From positions 1 through 10,349 of the forward strand of contig DASSWG010000151.1 in assembly GCA_035705295.1 (NCBI GenBank): DNA of 10,349 nt. The letters are read 5' to 3'. Below the pieces are notes generated by a model, which was given only the letters and a program-made list of their open reading frames with translations, searched no databases and was not told the origin of the DNA. Positions 6,160-10,349 of this stretch are shown here, in pieces; the first letter of the stretch is position 1, and every line of letters begins with the position of its first letter. Both the position numbers and the translations under genes were made by a program. The stretch comes from DASSWG01 sp035705295. Its GTDB lineage: Bacteria > Bacteroidota > Bacteroidia > Flavobacteriales > Flavobacteriaceae.

Positions 6160-6188
6160 AGGTTTTGGATTGTTGTGTTTAATTATAG

Positions 6189-6196
6189 CAAAAGTA
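6189..6196 (-). promoter_or_regulatory. pckA -7 promoter box
   Basis: TACTTTTG on the minus strand is an exact match to the Bacteroidota -7 consensus TAnnTTTG. It predicts a transcription start near 6182 and a leader of about 22 bases. No TTG is found about 19 bases upstream, where the sequence is ACCC-rich, so the -33 element is weak or a regulator helps. The box lies in the 70-base gap between the DUF423 gene and pckA. Confidence 0.6.
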
Positions 6197-6229
6197 TAAA
6201 ATTATATGGGTCGGGTCGCGATTTCTTGT

Positions 6230-6625
6230 TTAATTTTTGTCAAATTTAAGCTTTGCAAAGCCGATCAATAAAATCAACCAAGCCAAAATCAACAAGGTTC
6301 CGCCCAAAGGTGTCAACAGCGCAATGACCGTGAAATCAATACTTGTCAACGAATTGGTCGCCAACAAATAGATCGATCCGGAAAACAAAAACGTTCCCGT
6401 TGTCAGTAAATAGCATACGATTTTTTTTGTTTTCGCACCGATGCGTTCGAAACTACCGATCAACAGCAACAACAAGGCGTGGTACATTTGGTATTCCACG
6501 CCGGTTTGGAACGATTGCAATGCGCTTTCGGACAAAACTTCCTTCAAAATATGCGCACCAAACGCTCCGAGCACTACCGCGGTCAATCCAAAAAAACATC
6601 CGATTGTCAAAATCAATTTATTCAT
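6230..6625 (-). CDS. DUF423 (YgdD-like) small integral membrane protein
   Basis: A 131-residue hydrophobic protein with four likely membrane helices (about 4-26, 46-60, 68-90, 97-122). Family motifs of DUF423 (PF04241) are plain: LGAFGAH (19-25), VEYQMYHALLLL (43-54), FLFSGSIYLL (79-88) and LTPLGGTLLI (104-113). It sits in the inner membrane; the function of the family is unknown. The length is normal. It is read leftward, divergent from the saccharopine dehydrogenase-family gene, and followed 70 bases later by pckA with a separate promoter, so I see no operon link to gluconeogenesis. Confidence 0.92.
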   Translation of the reverse strand: MNKLILTIGCFFGLTAVVLGAFGAHILKEVLSESALQSFQTGVEYQMYHALLLLLIGSFERIGAKTKKIVCYLLTTGTFLFSGSIYLLATNSLTSIDFTVIALLTPLGGTLLILAWLILLIGFAKLKFDKN

Positions 6626-6677
6626 TTGCTTTTATTTTTAAAGGAAAAGAAATTACCTACATTCGCTTTTCGAAAAA

Positions 6678-6709
6678 CAAAGTTAACCCAACAAACCCAC
6701 AATGCGCAA
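6678..6709 (-). promoter_or_regulatory. Promoter of the DUF423 gene
   Basis: Leftward, TTG (complement of CAA 6707-6709), a 21-base spacer and TAACTTTG (6678-6685) fit the Bacteroidota promoter pattern. The predicted start near 6671 gives a leader of about 45 bases. The -33 element lies within the first codons of the divergent saccharopine dehydrogenase-family gene, so the two promoters probably overlap. Confidence 0.5.
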
Positions 6710-8072
6710 AATTTTAATTATCGGGGCCGGAAAATCCACTTCTTGGCTCATTAACTATTTGACAGAAAAATCGGAAAGCGAAAAATTGGAGGTTATCATC
6801 GCCGATATTTCCCTTGAAAATGCCAAAAAAATGACCGAAAACCATCCACGTGCAAAAGCAGTTTCGCTGGATGTTTTCAAAAAAGAAGAACGCCAGACGG
6901 CCATCAAAAATGCCGATATTGTCATTTCGATGTTGCCCGCGCGATTCCACATCGAAGTTGCGAATGATTGCGTTGCTTTCAACAAAAACATGGTCACCGC
7001 TTCGTATGTAAGCGAAGAAATGGAAAAATTGGACGAGAAGGTCAAATCAAAAGGATTGGTTTTTATGAACGAAATTGGCGTGGATCCGGGCATTGACCAT
7101 ATGAGCGCGATGCAGGTGATCGAAAGGATTCGTGAAAAAGGGGGGGGGATGTTGTTGTTCGAATCGTTCACCGGCGGGTTGGTGGCGCCCGAAAGCGACA
7201 CCAATTTGTGGAACTACAAATTCACCTGGAACCCCAGAAACGTGGTCGTGGCGGGGCAAGGCGGCGCGGCGGAATTCATACAAGAAGGGCAGTACAAATA
7301 CATTCCCTACCACCGTTTGTTCCGACGAACGGAATTTTTGGAAATCGAAAATTACGGGAAATTCGAAGGTTTGGCCAACCGGAATTCGCTGGCTTACCGC
7401 GAAGTTTATGGATTGGAAAACATCAAAACCCTTTTTCGAGGCACATTGCGCCGCGTCGGTTTCAGTAAAGCGTGGAACATGTTCGTCCAACTCGGGCTTA
7501 CCGATGACACCTATTCAATGCAAGACACCGAAAATATGAGCTATCGCGATTTCGTGAATTCTTTTTTGCCCTATTCCCCCACGGATTCCGTGGAACTCAA
7601 AATGCGCTACAACCTAAAAATTGACCGCGATGATTTGATGTGGGAAAAACTGGTGGAACTCGATATTTTCAACCCCAATAAAAAAATTGGCCTGAAAAAT
7701 GCCACCCCCGCACAAGCACTTCAAAAAATACTGGAAGAAAAATGGACCTTGGCCCCGGAAGATAAAGATATGATTGTGATGTACCACAAATTTGGGTATG
7801 AGTTGAACGGCGAAAAAAAGCAAATCGATTCCACCATGGTGAGCATTGGCGAAGATCAAAAATACACCGCCATGGCAAAAACAGTGGGCTTGCCCGTGGC
7901 AATCGCAACTTTGAAAATACTGAACAAAGAAATTGTTACACCAGGAGTGCTTCGGCCGATCAACAAAGAAGTTTATGAACCGATTTTAAAAGAATTGGAA
8001 ACCTACGATATCAAATTCACCGAAAAAGAAACCGAATATTTGGGGTACAACAGGGAAAATTTAGGGGGATAA
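6702..8072 (+). CDS. Saccharopine dehydrogenase-family oxidoreductase
   Basis: A 456-residue protein of the saccharopine dehydrogenase/reductase family, which interconverts saccharopine with glutamate and aminoadipate semialdehyde using NAD(P). In bacteria lacking the aminoadipate lysine pathway it is usually assigned to lysine breakdown. The N-terminal Rossmann fold shows ILIIGAGKSTSWL (4-16), ADIS (34-37) and ISMLPARFH (75-83). The substrate domain shows NEIGVDPGIDHM (123-134), SFTGGLVAPESD (155-166) and NYKFTWNPRNVV (171-182), followed by the LYS9-like C-terminal domain. Exact substrate and cofactor are not certain. A run of nine G (7140-7148) encodes three glycines near residue 148. The gene starts with ATG at 6702; a weak -7 box TACATTCG lies at 6658-6665. 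A short GC hairpin overlaps its stop codon. Confidence 0.9.
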   Translation: MRKILIIGAGKSTSWLINYLTEKSESEKLEVIIADISLENAKKMTENHPRAKAVSLDVFKKEERQTAIKNADIVISMLPARFHIEVANDCVAFNKNMVTASYVSEEMEKLDEKVKSKGLVFMNEIGVDPGIDHMSAMQVIERIREKGGGMLLFESFTGGLVAPESDTNLWNYKFTWNPRNVVVAGQGGAAEFIQEGQYKYIPYHRLFRRTEFLEIENYGKFEGLANRNSLAYREVYGLENIKTLFRGTLRRVGFSKAWNMFVQLGLTDDTYSMQDTENMSYRDFVNSFLPYSPTDSVELKMRYNLKIDRDDLMWEKLVELDIFNPNKKIGLKNATPAQALQKILEEKWTLAPEDKDMIVMYHKFGYELNGEKKQIDSTMVSIGEDQKYTAMAKTVGLPVAIATLKILNKEIVTPGVLRPINKEVYEPILKELETYDIKFTEKETEYLGYNRENLGG

Positions 8073-8082
8073 GACCCCTTTT
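8063..8082 (+). terminator. Possible short terminator overlapping the stop codon
   Basis: AGGGG (8063-8067) pairs with CCCCT (8075-8079) around a seven-base loop that contains the TAA stop, followed by TTTT. The stem is GC-rich but only 5 bp, and the T tract is short. The aminotransferase gene downstream appears to have its own promoter, which agrees with termination here. Confidence 0.42.
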
Positions 8083-8205
8083 CGATGATTTTATTGTGAT
8101 AAAAGAAGGTTTTTTGGCCACAACGAGAGGAACCACGAAAAGTCGTGCGTCAAAAAATCCTGGTTCGTGGCGCAAAGGACATAAAAATGAACAGAACATT
8201 TCATA

Positions 8206-8235
8206 TTGATTAATTATCAAAAATCAATAGTTTTA
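8206..8235 (+). promoter_or_regulatory. Likely promoter of the aminotransferase gene
   Basis: TTG (8206-8208), a 19-base spacer and TAGTTTTA (8228-8235) resemble TTG-N19-TAnnTTTG with one mismatch at the last base. The expected start near 8242 fits translation from the ATG at 8255 and argues against the in-frame TTG at 8240. The rest of the 182-base gap after the upstream gene holds a small hairpin, CACGA-AAAG-TCGTG, and no reading frame. Confidence 0.42.
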
Positions 8236-8254
8236 CCTTTTGAAAAAACCATCC

Positions 8255-9391
8255 ATGGAAAAACCGAAAATCTGGCTTTCTTCGCCACATATGGGCGGAA
8301 GCGAACAAAAATATGTCGATTCCGCTTTCAAAGAAAATTGGGTCGCGCCATTGGGGCCAAACGTAAACGGTTTTGAAGCCGATTTGAAAAACTACCTCAA
8401 CGAAGACAAATACGTCGCCGCATTGAGCAGCGGTACGGCGGCCATTCATTTGGCTTTGTTGCAACTGGGCGTTGGTGCCGGAGACGAGGTGCTTTGCCAA
8501 AGTTTCACCTTTTCCGCTTCGGCAAACCCCATAAAATACCAAGGTGCAACGCCTATTTTTATCGACAGCGAACCGGATACTTGGAACCTTTGCCCGAAAG
8601 CCTTGGAAACGGCGATCAACGACCGGATTTCAAAAGGCAAAAAACCCAAAGCCGTTGTGGCGGTGCACCTGTACGGAATGCCCTATAAAATCGATGAAAT
8701 TTCCGCCCTTTCAAAAAAATATGAAATTCCCGTGATCGAAGACAGCGCGGAAGCTCTGGGCTCAACCTACAAAAATCGGAAATGCGGCACGTTTGGCGAT
8801 TTCGGAATTTTGTCCTTCAACGGGAACAAAATCATTACCACCAGTGGTGGCGGCGCTTTGGTTTGCCCCTCGCAATCCGCAAAAGAAAAAACCGTTTTCC
8901 ACGCGACCCAAGCCCGTGATGCCGCACCGCATTACCAGCACAGCGAAATTGGTTTCAATTACCGAATGAGCAACATCGTGGCGGGGATTGGCCGCGGACA
9001 AATGGAAGTGTTGGACGAACATGTGGCTTTGCGGCGAAAAATGAACGCATTTTACACCGATTTGTTCAAAAACGTGGAAGGGATTTCCATGTTTTCGGAA
9101 CCAAATTCGGATTTTCATTCCAATCATTGGTTAACGGCAATTACGATCGATCCCAAAAAAACCGGGATCGACCGGGAACAACTGCGCTTGGCTTTTGAAA
9201 AGGAAAACATCGAAACCCGGCCCTTGTGGAAACCCATGCACTTGCAACCGTTTTTTGAAAACGCTCCGTATTATGGTGAAAAAACGGCCGAAACACTTTT
9301 TGAAAACGGGTTGTGTTTGCCTTCCGGATCAAATTTGACGGATGTGGAACGGAGAAGAATTACAGAGGTTATTTTCAAGGTTTTCAAATAA
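8255..9391 (+). CDS. DegT/DnrJ/EryC1-family PLP-dependent sugar aminotransferase
   Basis: A 378-residue aspartate-aminotransferase-fold enzyme that transfers an amino group from glutamate to a nucleotide keto-sugar, as in making aminosugars for polysaccharide or glycoprotein synthesis. The N-terminus SSPHMGGSEQKYV and NWVAPLGPNVNGFE resembles the PglE/EpsN type that forms UDP-4-amino-dideoxy-GlcNAc. Cofactor-site motifs are SSGTAAIHLALL (58-69), EDSAEALG (162-169) with the pyridine-nitrogen aspartate D163, SFNGNKIITTSGGG (187-200) with Schiff-base Lys192, and GFNYRMSNI (233-241). The ATG at 8255 is preferred to the TTG at 8240, which adds only five residues. The exact sugar is unknown; no other sugar genes adjoin except the fragment at 3736-3891. 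It ends four bases from the converging toxin gene. Confidence 0.9.
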   Translation: MEKPKIWLSSPHMGGSEQKYVDSAFKENWVAPLGPNVNGFEADLKNYLNEDKYVAALSSGTAAIHLALLQLGVGAGDEVLCQSFTFSASANPIKYQGATPIFIDSEPDTWNLCPKALETAINDRISKGKKPKAVVAVHLYGMPYKIDEISALSKKYEIPVIEDSAEALGSTYKNRKCGTFGDFGILSFNGNKIITTSGGGALVCPSQSAKEKTVFHATQARDAAPHYQHSEIGFNYRMSNIVAGIGRGQMEVLDEHVALRRKMNAFYTDLFKNVEGISMFSEPNSDFHSNHWLTAITIDPKKTGIDREQLRLAFEKENIETRPLWKPMHLQPFFENAPYYGEKTAETLFENGLCLPSGSNLTDVERRRITEVIFKVFK

Positions 9392-9395
9392 GTAA

Positions 9396-9718
9396 TTACA
9401 GGTTTTCAAGCAGTTTTTTTAGCTCATCATTGCTGATATTTTCTTTTTCGGACTTATCATAGATGGTAAGCAAATACACTCTTAGACCGACCACTTTCAC
9501 ACAAGAAATCACCCTGCCCCACCTGATTTTCCTTTTCCTTTCGACTTTATCGCCAAACGGATTTTATAACAACTTTTGCCAATGGATTTTCCTTGAAGTG
9601 GCTTTTTTTCCAACAATTCGATTAGTTGAGAAAGATCGGATTTAAGTGACTTATGTTTTTTGTGGAGTCTTTTGAACTCTTTTTTAAAATCAGAAGTGAT
9701 GAATACATTAAACTTCAT
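9396..9718 (-). pseudogene. RelE/ParE-family toxin gene with a one-base frameshift
   Basis: RelE-type toxins are small mRNA interferases that cleave messages on the ribosome. Translation from ATG 9716-9718 gives MKFNVFITSDFKKEFKRLHK and on to IRLAIKSKGKGKSGGA, then stops at TGA 9509-9511 after 69 residues. If one base is added around 9512-9516 (GGGGCAGGG restored to GGGGCAAGGG) the frame continues with RVISCVKVVGLRVYLLT, IYDKSEKENIS and LKKLLENL to the stop at 9396-9398. That gives a normal toxin of about 107 residues with the conserved RelE C-terminus. As written, the toxin lacks its last two strands and C-terminal helix and should be inactive. It overlaps the antitoxin gene by 11 bases and converges on the aminotransferase gene. 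A sequencing error at the G-rich spot is possible. Confidence 0.87.
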
Positions 9719-9926
9719 TTAAAAAATCCCTTGCTGGTTGCAGTTTGATTGCTCCTTTTTCGTATAACTCCACCTCTTTTATGCCACGTTCTATACTTTG
9801 TAAAATTTCTTCTTTTGTGGGTTCCATATATTCTTCTTCTTGATGAATTCGAATGAAATTCAAACTTTTTATAAAATTGACAAAAGCGGCTGCCTTGCTA
9901 TCCTTTATCTCCAATACAATTTTCAT
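9708..9926 (-). CDS. RelB-like antitoxin of a RelE-type module
   Basis: A 72-residue acidic protein directly upstream of the RelE-like toxin; the two genes overlap by 11 bases, the normal translational coupling in such pairs. The N-terminal MKIVLEIKDSKAAAFVNFIKSLNF should form a strand and helix. The C-terminal part, EEILQSIERGIKEVELYEKG followed by KLQPARDFLNEV, resembles the toxin-binding tail of small antitoxins paired with RelE in Flavobacteria. No classical DNA-binding motif stands out, so I rely on context and tail similarity. The reading frame is intact although the toxin is broken. Confidence 0.75.
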   Translation of the reverse strand: MKIVLEIKDSKAAAFVNFIKSLNFIRIHQEEEYMEPTKEEILQSIERGIKEVELYEKGAIKLQPARDFLNEV

Positions 9927-9942
9927 CTTTTTTGCTTTTGAA

Positions 9943-9971
9943 CAAATATACGATTTTCTTGAATATCTTTG
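9943..9971. promoter_or_regulatory. Divergent -7 boxes for the toxin-antitoxin pair and nitroreductase
   Basis: Two exact TAnnTTTG boxes point away from each other. Leftward, TATATTTG (9943-9950) serves the antitoxin-toxin operon, with about 10 bases of leader. Rightward, TATCTTTG (9964-9971) lies five bases before the nitroreductase ATG, so that message would be nearly leaderless. A TTG at 9938-9940, 23 bases from the rightward box, is at the far end of the accepted spacing; no TTG is seen for the leftward one. The boxes are 13 bases apart, so the two polymerases should compete. Confidence 0.6.
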
Positions 9972-9976
9972 TCGCT

Positions 9977-10349
9977 ATGAACAACTTACAAGAACTCATC
10001 CAAAAACGGCGCTCGGTTTTCCCGGAACAATTCAACGGGAAACCCATTGAAAAAGAAACGATCCAACAAATTTTGGAAGCCGCAAATTGGGCGCCAACGC
10101 ATAAGCGTACCGAACCATGGCGGTTCAAAGTGGTGCAAGGCGGGACAAAAAACAAATTGGGGGAGTTTTTAGCCGGAAAATACCGCGAAACCACCCCAAA
10201 ATTTTCCGAATTGAAATATCAAAAAATCCCTTTGAAATTCCAGCAATCGGCTTGTGTGATCGCCATCTGCATGCAACGCGACCCAAAGGAATCTTTGCCC
10301 GAATGGGAAGAAATTGCGGCAACCGCAATGGCGGTGCAAAATATGTGGC
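9977..10349 (+). CDS. Nitroreductase-family flavoprotein (3' end beyond window)
   Basis: The first 124 residues of an FMN-dependent nitroreductase-family protein, of the short YdjA-like type, which reduces nitro compounds or quinones with NAD(P)H. The flavin-binding N-terminus reads IQKRRSVFPEQFNGKPI (8-24) and is followed by ILEAANWAPTHKRTEPWRF (32-50), a strongly conserved segment of this subgroup. The later EWEEIAATAMAVQNMW (109-124) fits the helix leading to the dimer and flavin site. The frame stays open to the last base, so length and C-terminal residues cannot be judged. The ATG at 9977 follows the TATCTTTG box by only five bases. The physiological substrate is unknown. Confidence 0.88.
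   Translation, partial: MNNLQELIQKRRSVFPEQFNGKPIEKETIQQILEAANWAPTHKRTEPWRFKVVQGGTKNKLGEFLAGKYRETTPKFSELKYQKIPLKFQQSACVIAICMQRDPKESLPEWEEIAATAMAVQNMW

Overview
The window looks like chromosomal DNA of a Bacteroidota species, most likely a Flavobacteriaceae member; I do not commit to a genus. Reasons: several start codons are preceded by the Bacteroidota promoter signature TAnnTTTG, usually about 19 bp downstream of a TTG; convincing Shine-Dalgarno sites are absent; and the proteins (ATP-type PEP carboxykinase, DUF423, a saccharopine dehydrogenase-family enzyme, an EpsN/PglE-like aminotransferase, an AAA/DUF4143 ATPase, a HipBA pair) are of flavobacterial type.

Layout. 1-495 is gene-free and repeat-rich: a 216-bp unit followed by a tail of short C-rich words. 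496-2061 is a leftward hipB-hipA toxin-antitoxin operon, with a large inverted-repeat operator laid over its promoter (2070-2116). 2117-2442 is intergenic and holds an 8-bp-periodic C-rich array and two tandem palindromes just before the rightward AAA/DUF4143 ATPase gene (2443-3732). 3733-4554 holds the 3' remnant of a sugar transferase gene, a 95-bp element with 11-bp terminal inverted repeats, a second copy of the 216-bp unit, and another C-rich tail. The hipBA-ATPase segment is therefore framed by direct repeats in the same orientation and looks like an accessory cassette set into core DNA.

From 4485 rightward the content is mainly housekeeping: pckA with its terminator (leftward), a DUF423 membrane protein (leftward), a divergent saccharopine dehydrogenase-family gene and a DegT/DnrJ/EryC1 aminotransferase (both rightward). 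A second toxin-antitoxin pair (RelB-like antitoxin and RelE-like toxin, leftward) then converges on the aminotransferase; its toxin gene carries a one-base frameshift. The window ends in a divergently transcribed nitroreductase gene that runs off the edge.

No complete novel multi-gene system is visible. The most interesting material is regulatory and structural: the hipBA operator, the twin palindromes in front of the ATPase gene, the repeats framing the cassette, the octamer C-rich arrays with G-quadruplex potential on the minus strand, and the frameshifted RelE toxin.
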